Of a DNA stretch of 64,000 nucleotides, positions 46,257 through 54,844 are shown piece by piece. Made by a program: the position numbers and the translations under genes. Source of the stretch: CAZIVP01 sp964542915 (lineage in GTDB: Bacteria > Calditrichota > Calditrichia > Calditrichales > Calditrichaceae); contig CAZIVP010000002.1 of the NCBI GenBank assembly GCA_964542915.1, positions 310,001-374,000 of the forward strand, read 5' to 3'. The notes beneath the pieces were generated by a model, which saw only the letters and a program-made list of their open reading frames with translations, was not told where the DNA came from and did no database searches. Positions within the stretch are counted from its first letter, which is position 1. The number at the start of each line of letters is the position of its first letter.

Positions 46257-48233
46257 CTAATCACTTTTGGAAAGCTTTTTAAGGAGATAGTAAGACCATA
46301 CAATGTTAGCTGCAGATGGTAGATAATCTTCGATGCCCAGTTGCCGTAAATAGTGATTACTGAATATTACTTGCGGAATAGAGCCTAAAACGCCTTCTTC
46401 CATCAGATGTAAAACAGGATTGAAAAACAATCCCAGGCGGTTTGAGAAGTCTTCTTTTCTCTCAATGAAATTCAATCCCGCCTGGATGTAAAGACTAATC
46501 GTCCAGGGCAGGATGCCGCCCCGGAAAATGTTAAGTTGCCGTCGTTTCTCGCCGCCGCTCAGCGGTTTGTGGATATAGTCTTTATGATAAACCGATAATG
46601 TGCGTAAACCGAAGGGCGTTAATAGCTCGCGGTCAATGCGTTGCAAAACGTCATATCCGAGTGATCGGTCAACGGGACTGAACGGAAGCGCCAGAGGGAG
46701 CAATTGATTAATCCGGAAATCGCTACATTTGTAATCATTATTGATAAAATCATAAAATCCATTTCGATCATCATTAATGAAACGCTCTTCGAATGCATGT
46801 TTAAATTTTTCAGCGGCCTTGGCAAACTTGTTTCGCAAACGTTTTTTGCCTAATTGATGACTCAGGTGTTCCAGAATCCTTAAGGCATTATACCACAATG
46901 CGTTAACTTCGAGTAAATGTCCATATCTGAAAACGCTGCCCTCGCTTGTTTTTAAAGGAATCCAACCGGTGTTTATATTCTGATCTCCGCTGAAGAGGAG
47001 ACCCGACCCGGCTACATAAATATTAAAGGTCGTCCCTTTTTCAAAGTAATCGAAAATGTTTTTGAAGACCTCGAACATTTTCTCTTCGAAAAATGCTAAA
47101 TCATTAGATTCCAATAAATATTCATATCCAACTTGAACATACCATAAACTCAAATCCACATGGCCATACCGGTTATTCTCTTTGAATGGGTAATTATCGG
47201 GCAACAAGCCGGAATCCAATTGATCGCCAATGTTCCTGAATATGCGTTTGAAATCATCATATTTCCTTTGTGGTAAAAATAAGCCCGGCATTGTGATAAG
47301 TACATCACGAAGCGAGGAACTGATTTCGGTCTCTGAAATCGAAATTTCCGGCGGATTGACGTCATGTTTAATTGATTTCTGAATTTGATGGTTGAGAACG
47401 TTTAACTTATTGTTAGCAAATCTCGGTTTCACAATGAGGTGGGCTCGTCTTTCATTTTCTTGCCTGTAAATCGCTTCATAGTTTAAATCGTGATCCGATA
47501 TTTCGGTTGTGGAAATGAACATGTCAAATGTTTCATAAGGCTTTAAAGCAACTTGGAAAAAACCGGGATTGAATAAATCTTCGCCCTTATTTTTGTAAGT
47601 GAATTCGTCCTTGGCATAATAAAAATTATGATACCAGAGGGTGGCAGAAATAAATTCGCCTTTATTGTAATAGACATTTACTTCAGGCATTTCAGCTTTG
47701 GGCGCCCACCGCACAAAATGTTGTCCTAAGTAACTGTCGGTATTATAACCCTGGATATGGCCAGAAAGTTTGTTATTTCCACGGATGGCCAAAAACGGTT
47801 TTATGACCAGTTTAATAGGATTTCCCTGATTTCGCAGTTCATATCGAACAACCAACCAATTTTCGTCTTCCAAAAGGAACATCGTTTTTTGTAATAACCG
47901 ATCCTCTATCCGAAAGCTGGATTTTGGAAAGGGATTGATTTCAAATTTTTCCAGATACTGATAGCCGTGGGGATAAATATTTTTAACATACTGATTGGTG
48001 GAAACTTCATAAACACGGTTTTCAACAAACACCGACTCTTCTAATTTTGATAAAACAACAACTTTGTTCTGCTGTTCTTCATACGGAACAACCAATAAGC
48101 CATGTGAACGGCGCGTGTTCAATCCGATGATCGTAGAAGAAGCATATGCCCCCAAACTGTTTTTCTCAATCCATTCATACTTTGTTGCCTTGGATAAGTC
48201 TTTAAGCTCCTCCCGGGAGAATGTAAATTTCAT
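46257..48233 (-). CDS. Glycogen debranching enzyme-like protein (GDE/GH133 fold) with altered catalytic motifs
   Basis: This 658-residue protein matches amylo-alpha-1,6-glucosidase-type debranching proteins in layout. The N-terminal domain has EWIEKNSLGAYASSTIIGLNTRRSHGLLV (about 21-49). The C-terminal alpha/alpha barrel has SGLLPDNYP, HVDLSLWYVQVGYEYL, HLLEVNALWYNALRIL and an end segment PWTISLYIQAGL. However, the usual W-x-DWGRD stretch is replaced by EISSSLRDVLITMPGL, and the TWMDA stretch is replaced by NTGWIPLKTSEG. It may have lost or changed glucosidase activity, or act on another substrate. It is transcribed alone with 338 nt of non-coding DNA upstream. Confidence 0.85.
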   Translation of the reverse strand: MKFTFSREELKDLSKATKYEWIEKNSLGAYASSTIIGLNTRRSHGLLVVPYEEQQNKVVVLSKLEESVFVENRVYEVSTNQYVKNIYPHGYQYLEKFEINPFPKSSFRIEDRLLQKTMFLLEDENWLVVRYELRNQGNPIKLVIKPFLAIRGNNKLSGHIQGYNTDSYLGQHFVRWAPKAEMPEVNVYYNKGEFISATLWYHNFYYAKDEFTYKNKGEDLFNPGFFQVALKPYETFDMFISTTEISDHDLNYEAIYRQENERRAHLIVKPRFANNKLNVLNHQIQKSIKHDVNPPEISISETEISSSLRDVLITMPGLFLPQRKYDDFKRIFRNIGDQLDSGLLPDNYPFKENNRYGHVDLSLWYVQVGYEYLLESNDLAFFEEKMFEVFKNIFDYFEKGTTFNIYVAGSGLLFSGDQNINTGWIPLKTSEGSVFRYGHLLEVNALWYNALRILEHLSHQLGKKRLRNKFAKAAEKFKHAFEERFINDDRNGFYDFINNDYKCSDFRINQLLPLALPFSPVDRSLGYDVLQRIDRELLTPFGLRTLSVYHKDYIHKPLSGGEKRRQLNIFRGGILPWTISLYIQAGLNFIERKEDFSNRLGLFFNPVLHLMEEGVLGSIPQVIFSNHYLRQLGIEDYLPSAANIVWSYYLLKKLSKSD

Positions 48234-48571
48234 GTAATGTCCGACTCCAGATCTAATTGATTAAATCATGAAAGATTAAATCTTTTTTATAGTAACCAAT
48301 AGTGATGTAAATCAAAATTATGTCTTTTATGTGATCGATTATCGTTCACTATCATTCCTGTGAAAACTCCGTCCATATTACATACATATCGGTTTGTTTT
48401 GCTTCCAAAAGCAGGTTTAATTTGTCATATCAATCTCCCGACTGAACGCTTATTATGAGTATCATACTTTGAATACAGTAAATCCGAATGCATAGAGCAC
48501 AAACATCGCTTTGACATTAATCCTGCAAAATCTATGGTGTCAATTTTTGAACGTATGAAAGGTGAGCTCAT
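48234..48571. other. Intergenic region, no gene seen
   Basis: This 338-nt AT-rich region lies downstream of the STAS gene and upstream of the debranching-like gene, both on the - strand. It contains two direct copies of GATTAAATC about 15 nt apart near the debranching gene start, and probably its promoter. No coding frame is supported. Confidence 0.4.
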
Positions 48572-48907
48572 TCAGAAGCTGCTCAGCGCCTCCTCTAAAT
48601 CATCAAATATATCGAAAATACGATAAAGGCGAGTAAGTTCGAACATGGCGCGTACGGGCGACTGCAAACCAACAATTTTCAAATCCCCGTTTTTCATGGT
48701 CGCTTTTTTTAATCCGGCGACCATAGCTCCCAGAAAAGAGCTGTCGACAAATTCGATCTCACTCAAATCGACGACCACATTCTGGTAGCCCTCTTCTATT
48801 TTTTCTAACATCTCTTTCTTTAATTCACCTGAAAATTCAACCGTCGCACGCTTTCCATGTAGTTTTGTGATTAAAATCTTGTCTTGCACCTCAAATGAAT
48901 AGTTCAT
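48572..48907 (-). CDS. STAS-domain anti-anti-sigma factor
   Basis: This 111-residue single-domain protein has the SpoIIAA/RsbV fold. The phosphorylation site region is VVVDLSEIEFVDSSFLGAMV, with the first Ser of DSS the likely target. The segment GDLKIVGLQSPVRAMFELTRLYRIFDIFD follows, as usual for the family. In partner switching the unphosphorylated form binds an anti-sigma kinase and frees a sigma factor. The SpoIIE phosphatase at 37516-39699 is a candidate activator. A matching anti-sigma kinase was not found in the window. Confidence 0.92.
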   Translation of the reverse strand: MNYSFEVQDKILITKLHGKRATVEFSGELKKEMLEKIEEGYQNVVVDLSEIEFVDSSFLGAMVAGLKKATMKNGDLKIVGLQSPVRAMFELTRLYRIFDIFDDLEEALSSF

Positions 48908-49175
48908 AACACCTTTCTCCTTTGCTCCTGTTTCTGGCCCTCTTCGTATTTCGCTATATGAATCTTTCTGATTAAAATGGGAGGGCTAACCTCCACATGG
49001 TAATATAAACATGGATTTAACAATTGTAAATTAAGAATCCAGTGGTTGCCCGTTTTTAGTGCCTTCATTATACCTGTGGTATTATTTATACACGTAATGG
49101 GCAGTTTGTTCAATTTTTTTACTCACTCCCAACAGCATCATTTAAATCGCCGTTTCAATTAGGCGGCGCGTTCAT

Positions 49176-50108
49176 CTAAATCTTTGTGTTTTTTCCCAAT
49201 TTTATTTTTCTCAACATTTCAGGTAAGTAGTATAATGGATCCTCCGGCAATGAAATTTGAAATAATTCACAAAATCGGCTCACATCTGCGGTGAATTTGA
49301 CCACCTCGGCTTCTCTGGGCGGATCGATGATCACCCGGCTCTTTCCGTTTGTTAAATGCACAATGCGATCCGCCAAATCGAATAAGGTCGTGCCCTTACC
49401 GCTGCCAATATTAATCGGTCCTGGATGTTCTCTCGGCAAGTCGATGGAATGGACTAATGCTTCCATCACAATGTGTACCGATACAAAATCAATTACCTGT
49501 TGACCGCCGTAAATATGTATATCATCATGGTGCAACGCATTATTCACAAAGATCGGGATAACGCGGTCAAAATCGCGCTCTCCATATACATTTGCCAATC
49601 TCAGAATCACCACTTCGTAAGCTTGCATATTCTGGAATACACGACAGAAGGTTTCGCCGGCCGCTTTACTTGCACCGTAAGTATTCTTCGAAGCGAGTGC
49701 ATGGTCCTCATCCACCGGCAGATAACGGGCTTCGCCATAAGCCTCGCGTGAGGATGTAAAAATAAGCCGTTTTATTCTTTCAGCACGTGCGGCTTTGAGT
49801 ACATTAAATGTGCCGTATACATTGGTCTGAAATGCGTAGTCCATATCTTCTACGGCGCCCATAACATTACTTTGAGCTGCCAAATGGAAAACAACTTGTC
49901 GGTTTTTAAACAGGTTTCTTATTGTGTCGTAATCCCGAATATCCGCTTCATGAAAGGTGATCCGTTTCGAATCAATATGACTGGCAATGTTATCCATTTT
50001 ACCGCGGTAGAGATTATCAATTACGGCGATCTCATGGCCCTCTTCAACCAGGCGATCCACAAGGTGGCTTCCAATGAACCCGGCGCCTCCGGTTATAACG
50101 ATTCGCAT
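49176..50108 (-). CDS. NAD-dependent sugar-nucleotide epimerase/dehydratase (extended SDR)
   Basis: This 310-residue enzyme has the Rossmann motif TGGAGFIGSHLVD at residues 6-18, the acidic residue ending strand 2 (VIDNLYRG), HLAAQSNV, and catalytic SSREAYG with NTYGASK (YxxxK). It resembles the UDP-glucose 4-epimerase/GDP-mannose dehydratase group and would alter a sugar nucleotide for envelope polysaccharide or lipid glycosylation. Exact activity cannot be told. It is read alone, divergent from the TPR protein gene across 347 nt. Confidence 0.9.
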   Translation of the reverse strand: MRIVITGGAGFIGSHLVDRLVEEGHEIAVIDNLYRGKMDNIASHIDSKRITFHEADIRDYDTIRNLFKNRQVVFHLAAQSNVMGAVEDMDYAFQTNVYGTFNVLKAARAERIKRLIFTSSREAYGEARYLPVDEDHALASKNTYGASKAAGETFCRVFQNMQAYEVVILRLANVYGERDFDRVIPIFVNNALHHDDIHIYGGQQVIDFVSVHIVMEALVHSIDLPREHPGPINIGSGKGTTLFDLADRIVHLTNGKSRVIIDPPREAEVVKFTADVSRFCELFQISLPEDPLYYLPEMLRKIKLGKNTKI

Positions 50109-50455
50109 ACGTCTCCCTTTTTATGTGCTAAAATGATAAATTTCCCTATTGCCGCTCATCAATACGCTTATTCATCCGGTCGTACAACGGCCCGTTTTAA
50201 ATTCATATTAAAGGGAATTTATTGCAATAAAATATTCGTATTACCCGAAAAAAATATTCGGATATTCTGGCCAATTCTTAATCAATTCGAAACGAAAGGG
50301 CGCCGGAGATAATTTTGCAAATTACGCTGTGAAGTAATAAAATTGTACTTTAGAACATTGTTTTAAAGTAAAAAACGATCTAAAAAGTCCTAATCCTTTA
50401 AGTGTATAGGTCGATATTGAGAGTAATGCAAACGAAATAAAAATTATTATAAATA
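50109..50455. other. Divergent intergenic region
   Basis: This 347-nt AT-rich region separates the epimerase (- strand) and the TPR protein (+ strand), so it should hold promoters for both. A weak hairpin, CCGAA / TTCGG with a 7-nt loop, lies near 50248-50264. A 146-codon frame crossing the epimerase gene is a shadow. No gene is supported. Confidence 0.4.
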
Positions 50456-52276
50456 ATGAAAAAGATTTTCATACTCATTTTACTGATCGTAGCGGTTGCC
50501 ATGCCGCAGGATCGCCGTCGCGTCGGTTTGATCCCGTTCCAAAATGAAGGAAATCAAAGCAGGTATGACTGGGTTTCTTATGGTTTTGAATACCTGTTAC
50601 ACAATAAATTATCGGTCATATCCAGCTTTTTTATACCGGATAAATCGACGTTTGACGAAGTGCTTCAGCGGGCCGATTTCGGTTCCGAGCCTTTAGACCA
50701 GCGTATGATTTACCACATCGGTAAGTATGCCAATGTCGAAGTAACCATCTCCGGAAATTACACCGTTAAAGGCAATATACTCAATCTTAAAGTAACTTAC
50801 AGCAATGCGCTTAAAGGCGAACCGTTGATCACGACAAACTACAATGAACCACTCTCCAATCTCTTTGATATTAACACGAAAATTGTGAATGAATTGATTA
50901 ATCTTGCCGGAATTGGCCTGACGTCCAATGAGAATCGCCTGTTGAATTTACGTATCACAAATTCCATAAGCGCGTTTGAAAACTTTATCAAAGCTTACAT
51001 CGAAAACGAAAAGCGTGATGGGCGAATCGAAAAAGTGACCAGTTTATTCAGACGCGCCATTCGCGAAGACCCCAAATTCTGGGAAGCGTATTACAATTTG
51101 GGTATTGTTTATTTCAACAACAACCAATACAGCTTGGCTCTTGAACAATTTAACAAGGTTATTGAAGCCCTGCCTAAGTTTGATAAAGCTTATTACGGGC
51201 GCGGCCTGATTTACGAGAATAAAAAACAATACCAAAAAGCCATTGAAGACTTCAAAACCGTAATCGAGTTCAATCCGAATGATTATAAAACCTACCACCG
51301 TCTTGGGAAGCTTTACCGGGCCGCAGAGAATTACGAACAAGCCGTAAAACAATTGGAGAAGGCGAAAGATCTTAATCCCAATCACGCACCGATCCATTAC
51401 CAATTGGGCAATGTCTACTACGATCAGGATAAATATCGTCAATCCATTGATCATTATCGCAAAGCCGTAAAACTGGACAACGATAATCCCGACTATCACT
51501 TAAAATTGGGAGACGTTTATTATCGCTCACAAATTTACTATAGCGCTATCAATGAGATCAAAACCGTTCTCTCCATACGTCCCAATGACGCTATTGCGAA
51601 TTTTCTTTTCGGGATTACGATTTACAAACAGGCGGTTTTGGAAGAACTGGTTGACGCCTTTCTTGATATCTTAAATCCGTCCAATCCTGAAAACAGTCAG
51701 CGGAACAATGAAGACAGAGAATTCAATAAAGATACGGGTATCGATCCCGTGGCAAAGCGTCAGGTATATCTGGACATGGCCGAGTCTTTTAAAAAAGCCA
51801 TTGAGGCCAGACCGAATTTCTTAGAGGCCTCGTTTAATTTGGCTCTGACTTACCATGAGATGGGCGAATACGAAAATGCAGAACGTTATTACAAAGCTAC
51901 GATACAGATCAATTCTGAAGTTCCACGTGTGTATATAAAACTCGCCGAACTTTACACTGATATGGGCGAAAAAGATAAGGCGATCGATACCTATCATCGT
52001 CTCTTTTATATCGATCCCGCTTATTTTGTCCATAAACCGACGTTGGGGAAGGAACACCAGTATATTAACATCTTTGAACGATTTAAGAGCGAATTGGTGG
52101 AAAAAGTGCAGGAAGATCCCAATAATCCTAATAACAATCTTATTCTGGCCAAAATTTTCAAAGCGCGGGGCAATTTCGGGAAAGCGGCGAATCTGTTACG
52201 GAAAGTATTGGCTTTAACGCCGAATAATGACGAAGCAAAAAATTTACTAAATCAGTTGCAGGCGCAGCGTCGTTAA
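50456..52276 (+). CDS. Exported TPR-repeat protein with FlgO/TolB-like N-terminal domain
   Basis: This 606-residue protein begins with a signal peptide (residues 1-18). Residues 20-150 have the pattern VGLIPFQNEG...WVSYGFEYLLHNKL...NVEVTISGNYTVKGNILNLKV, which resembles the beta/alpha domain found in FlgO/TolB-N type proteins that precede TPRs. From about 180 to the end there are nine or more TPR units (FWEAYYNLGIVYFNNNQY, FDKAYYGRGLIYENKKQY, and later repeats), interrupted by an acidic insert near 415-435 (SQRNNEDREFNKD). The protein probably forms a periplasmic scaffold. It converges on the selenoprotein gene with only 5 nt between stop codons. Confidence 0.85.
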   Translation: MKKIFILILLIVAVAMPQDRRRVGLIPFQNEGNQSRYDWVSYGFEYLLHNKLSVISSFFIPDKSTFDEVLQRADFGSEPLDQRMIYHIGKYANVEVTISGNYTVKGNILNLKVTYSNALKGEPLITTNYNEPLSNLFDINTKIVNELINLAGIGLTSNENRLLNLRITNSISAFENFIKAYIENEKRDGRIEKVTSLFRRAIREDPKFWEAYYNLGIVYFNNNQYSLALEQFNKVIEALPKFDKAYYGRGLIYENKKQYQKAIEDFKTVIEFNPNDYKTYHRLGKLYRAAENYEQAVKQLEKAKDLNPNHAPIHYQLGNVYYDQDKYRQSIDHYRKAVKLDNDNPDYHLKLGDVYYRSQIYYSAINEIKTVLSIRPNDAIANFLFGITIYKQAVLEELVDAFLDILNPSNPENSQRNNEDREFNKDTGIDPVAKRQVYLDMAESFKKAIEARPNFLEASFNLALTYHEMGEYENAERYYKATIQINSEVPRVYIKLAELYTDMGEKDKAIDTYHRLFYIDPAYFVHKPTLGKEHQYINIFERFKSELVEKVQEDPNNPNNNLILAKIFKARGNFGKAANLLRKVLALTPNNDEAKNLLNQLQAQRR

Positions 52277-52281
52277 CGCTA

Positions 52282-52509
52282 TTACAACAATGGTTTGATC
52301 GTTTTGCTTATTTCTCCAACCTCCGGAAATCGAAACGCTTCATGCTTACTGAAAATGAGTTGATCATTTAAAAATACGTTAAAATTTCCGTTGGATCCTT
52401 TTAAAAGCTCGGTATTCAAATTTAAATCATTTTTTATTTCATCTGCCACCCGGGCAGCCGTATCATAGTAGTTTCAAACCACACAATATTCAATGTAAAC
52501 CTGAGGCAT
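52282..52509 (-). CDS. SelW/Rdx-family selenoprotein with in-frame UGA (CVVU redox motif)
   Basis: This is a 75-residue thioredoxin-like redox protein of the Rdx family (SelW/SelT/SelH), read through one UGA at 52474-52476. With selenocysteine at residue 12 the N-terminus is MPQVYIEYCVVU, giving the family CxxU motif after a first beta strand. The rest fits the family: AARVADEIKNDLNL helix, ELLKGSNGNFNVFLNDQLIFSK (the strand pair with the conserved G-x-F-x-V pattern) and FPEVGEISKTIKPLL. A strong ribosome binding site AAAGGAGAG (52514-52522) lies 4 nt from the ATG. A SECIS-like hairpin follows the UGA. TGA is a normal stop in other genes here, so a reassigned code is unlikely. The gene is 18 nt after the aroC stop and likely cotranscribed. 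Ordinary gene calling would miss it. The Sec machinery (selA, selB, selC, selD) should be elsewhere. Confidence 0.9.
52443..52457 (-). promoter_or_regulatory. Bacterial SECIS-like hairpin in the selenoprotein gene
   Basis: On the coding strand CTGCC pairs with GGCAG around the loop CGGGT. The loop starts 21 nt after the UGA and has G at its second position. As I recall the bacterial SECIS rules, the apical loop should lie about 16-37 nt downstream with a G among the first two loop bases, and this fits. SelB binding is inferred, not shown. Confidence 0.65.
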
Positions 52510-52527
52510 TTATCTCTCCTTTGTGAC

Positions 52528-53700
52528 TCATTTTTTTATACGATCTTCATAATACTCGAAAGCTTGGCGAATATCGCCGATATTATCCGAACCGAATTTA
52601 TCCAGGAAAGCATTAGCCACAACCGTTGCGGTCATTGCTTCCGCAATAACGGCGCAGGCCGGCACAGCCGTAATGTCGCTTCGCTCTTTATGGGCTTCAA
52701 AAGACTCCTTTGTTTTAAAGTCGACCGAGTGGAGCGGTTTCATCAAAGTGGGAATCGGTTTCTTCATGACGTGGAGAACAATGTCCTCACCGGTCGTCAT
52801 TCCGCCCTCAATACCACCTGAATTATTGGTTTGCCGGTAAAATCGTTTCTCTGCATTATCATAGAAAATTTCATCATGGAATTGCGATCCCGGTTTATGG
52901 ACATCAAAAAATCCACTGCCCACCTGTACACCCTTCACCGCCTGAATCGACATAAGAGCGCCCGCCAGCTGACTGTCGAGTTTACGATCCCAGTGCACAT
53001 AACTGCCAAGTCCCGGGGGAACATTGCGAACCCTCACCTGGAAGACGCCGCCCACGGTATCCCCGCTCCGTTTCCGGCTGCGAATATGTTCCATCATCAA
53101 TTGTGTTGCTTCGTTATCGAGACAGCGCACGGGAGACTGATCAATCGCTTCATTCATATCTTCCGTTTGTTCCTTAAGACGCCGGTTGACCGTTTCCATA
53201 TCCGCCTTTACTTCACCGATCTGAATTACATGCGAAAAAATCCGTATATCGAATGTTTCCAGCAACTGTTTCACAAAACCACCGACAGCCACACGCATAG
53301 CAGTCTCACGCGCGCTCGAACGTTCCAGCACATTGCGTAAGTCATCGAACGCGTATTTCAATCCGCCGGACAGATCGGCATGACCCGGCCGCGGTCGAGT
53401 CACCTCGCGTCCTTCTCCAGGCGAATCGATCGCCATAATCTCCTGCCAGTTTTCCCAATCTTTATTACGCAGCAAAAAGCTGATCGGACTGCCAACGGTT
53501 TTGTTGTGGCGGATACCGGATAAAACCTCAATCCGGTCTTTTTCAATTTTCATACGGCCGCCCCGGCCATAGCCCTGCTGCCTTCTGGACAATTCATTAT
53601 TTACTCTCTCAATATCGATAGTAAGGTTGGCTGGCATGCCCTCTAAAATAGCTGCGAGCCCCGGTCCATGCGATTCACCGGCGGTTAAAAAACGGATCAT
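52528..53700 (-). CDS. aroC: Chorismate synthase
   Basis: This 390-residue enzyme forms chorismate from EPSP, the last step of the shikimate pathway, using reduced FMN. The start FLTAGESHGPGLAAILEGMPANL is diagnostic, followed by RRQQGYGRGGRMKIEKD, ARETAMRVAVGGF and a C-terminal VVANAFLDKFGSDNIGDI. The start ATG overlaps the nrnA-like stop by 4 nt, and GGGAGAG upstream gives a good ribosome binding site. It lies between the DHH phosphoesterase and selenoprotein genes in one apparent operon. Chorismate also feeds menaquinone synthesis, for which an MqnA-like protein is encoded at 34023-34775. Confidence 0.98.
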   Translation of the reverse strand: MIRFLTAGESHGPGLAAILEGMPANLTIDIERVNNELSRRQQGYGRGGRMKIEKDRIEVLSGIRHNKTVGSPISFLLRNKDWENWQEIMAIDSPGEGREVTRPRPGHADLSGGLKYAFDDLRNVLERSSARETAMRVAVGGFVKQLLETFDIRIFSHVIQIGEVKADMETVNRRLKEQTEDMNEAIDQSPVRCLDNEATQLMMEHIRSRKRSGDTVGGVFQVRVRNVPPGLGSYVHWDRKLDSQLAGALMSIQAVKGVQVGSGFFDVHKPGSQFHDEIFYDNAEKRFYRQTNNSGGIEGGMTTGEDIVLHVMKKPIPTLMKPLHSVDFKTKESFEAHKERSDITAVPACAVIAEAMTATVVANAFLDKFGSDNIGDIRQAFEYYEDRIKK

Positions 53701-54695
53701 TGCCGCTCTCCCTGAAGCTTGCCTAATTCGCGGATGCGTTGCAGTGTCTTTCGGACAACATCTTGCAAAGCTTCTTCCCTCCGCGTAAATCCGGAAGCAT
53801 GAAAATGGCCGCCGCCTCCGAACTCCTCTGCAATCCGTCCCACATTCACGCCATTTTTGGAACGCAGCCCCACGATTACCTCTTTATGGGCTTTCTCCAC
53901 AAAAACCGCGAATATTTTGGAACGGCCGTCTTTTCGCATTAAGTCTATCAAACCATCAATATCTTCGAGCGCCAGATTATAATTTTGCATCTGCTTACGG
54001 TTAATCGCTAAAAACGCCGTCGAACCATTCACTTCGACATGGCCTAATAGTTTGCCCCAGGCTTTAAGTTGCCTGTGATTGCCTGTTTCGTAAACACGGG
54101 CATATATTTCGGAAGGATTGACGCCCAAATCGGTAAGTTCGGCTGCCATCCGAAAGGTGTTGCCCGTTGTTCGCTCAAACCGAAAATTACCCGAATCGGA
54201 CATCACGCCGGTATACAGGGCCTGTGCCATAGAACGATCAATCGTTATCTTATTAATCTTGAAATAATCGTATAGCATTTCTGCAGTGGAGGCTTTATTG
54301 ACATCGACAATATGTAAATCTACCCACTCTTGCTCCACCGGATGGTGATCGATACATACTTTATACGCATCGCTGCTTTTGATGGGATTATACAGGTAAT
54401 CCAGGCGATCCAGTGCGCTGATATCCAGAATCACTATGACCTCGGCTTCCTCGATCATTGTCTGGCGTTGTATTCTGGATCGTTTGTTAATTGCTTCACG
54501 GGTATTTAAAAAATGGTATTTCTGGGGAGGATCGCCCGGAAGAAATACCTGGCAATCCTTCCCTGCCCTCAATATATAACGGCGCAACGCAATGACGCTT
54601 CCAACCGCATCGCCGTCGCTATGTATGTGGCTTGTTAAAATAAAGGATTGGTTTTCTTGGATGATTTCATGGAGTTGTTTATATAGTGCTTCCAT
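53697..54695 (-). CDS. nrnA: DHH/DHHA1 phosphoesterase (nanoRNase/pAp phosphatase NrnA-like)
   Basis: This 332-residue enzyme has an N-terminal DHH domain with TSHIHSDGDAVGS near residues 20-32, VILDIS, and the metal-binding CIDHHPVE near 116-123. The C-terminal DHHA1 domain ends with GGGGHFHASGF. Such proteins degrade short oligoribonucleotides and pAp. The pAp role is of interest because sulfotransferases encoded in this window release PAP, but that link is inference. It overlaps aroC by 4 nt. Confidence 0.93.
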   Translation of the reverse strand: MEALYKQLHEIIQENQSFILTSHIHSDGDAVGSVIALRRYILRAGKDCQVFLPGDPPQKYHFLNTREAINKRSRIQRQTMIEEAEVIVILDISALDRLDYLYNPIKSSDAYKVCIDHHPVEQEWVDLHIVDVNKASTAEMLYDYFKINKITIDRSMAQALYTGVMSDSGNFRFERTTGNTFRMAAELTDLGVNPSEIYARVYETGNHRQLKAWGKLLGHVEVNGSTAFLAINRKQMQNYNLALEDIDGLIDLMRKDGRSKIFAVFVEKAHKEVIVGLRSKNGVNVGRIAEEFGGGGHFHASGFTRREEALQDVVRKTLQRIRELGKLQGERQ

Positions 54696-54844
54696 TGCAT
54701 GAATCCCGTAATCTTCCTTATTAATCGGATTTCATAATAATCCGAATGGTCGCTTGCTCATTTCGTATATTAATGTGATTCGAACACGTTGGTTTACTCG
54801 ATTATTCCAGACTACAAACCAACCGTTTTGGGCTGCTTTCAGTA

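Noticed and set aside
48904..49113. 69-codon - strand frame just upstream of the STAS gene
   Set aside because: It overlaps the STAS start but has odd composition (repeated Asn, Leu) and no recognisable domain or ribosome binding site.
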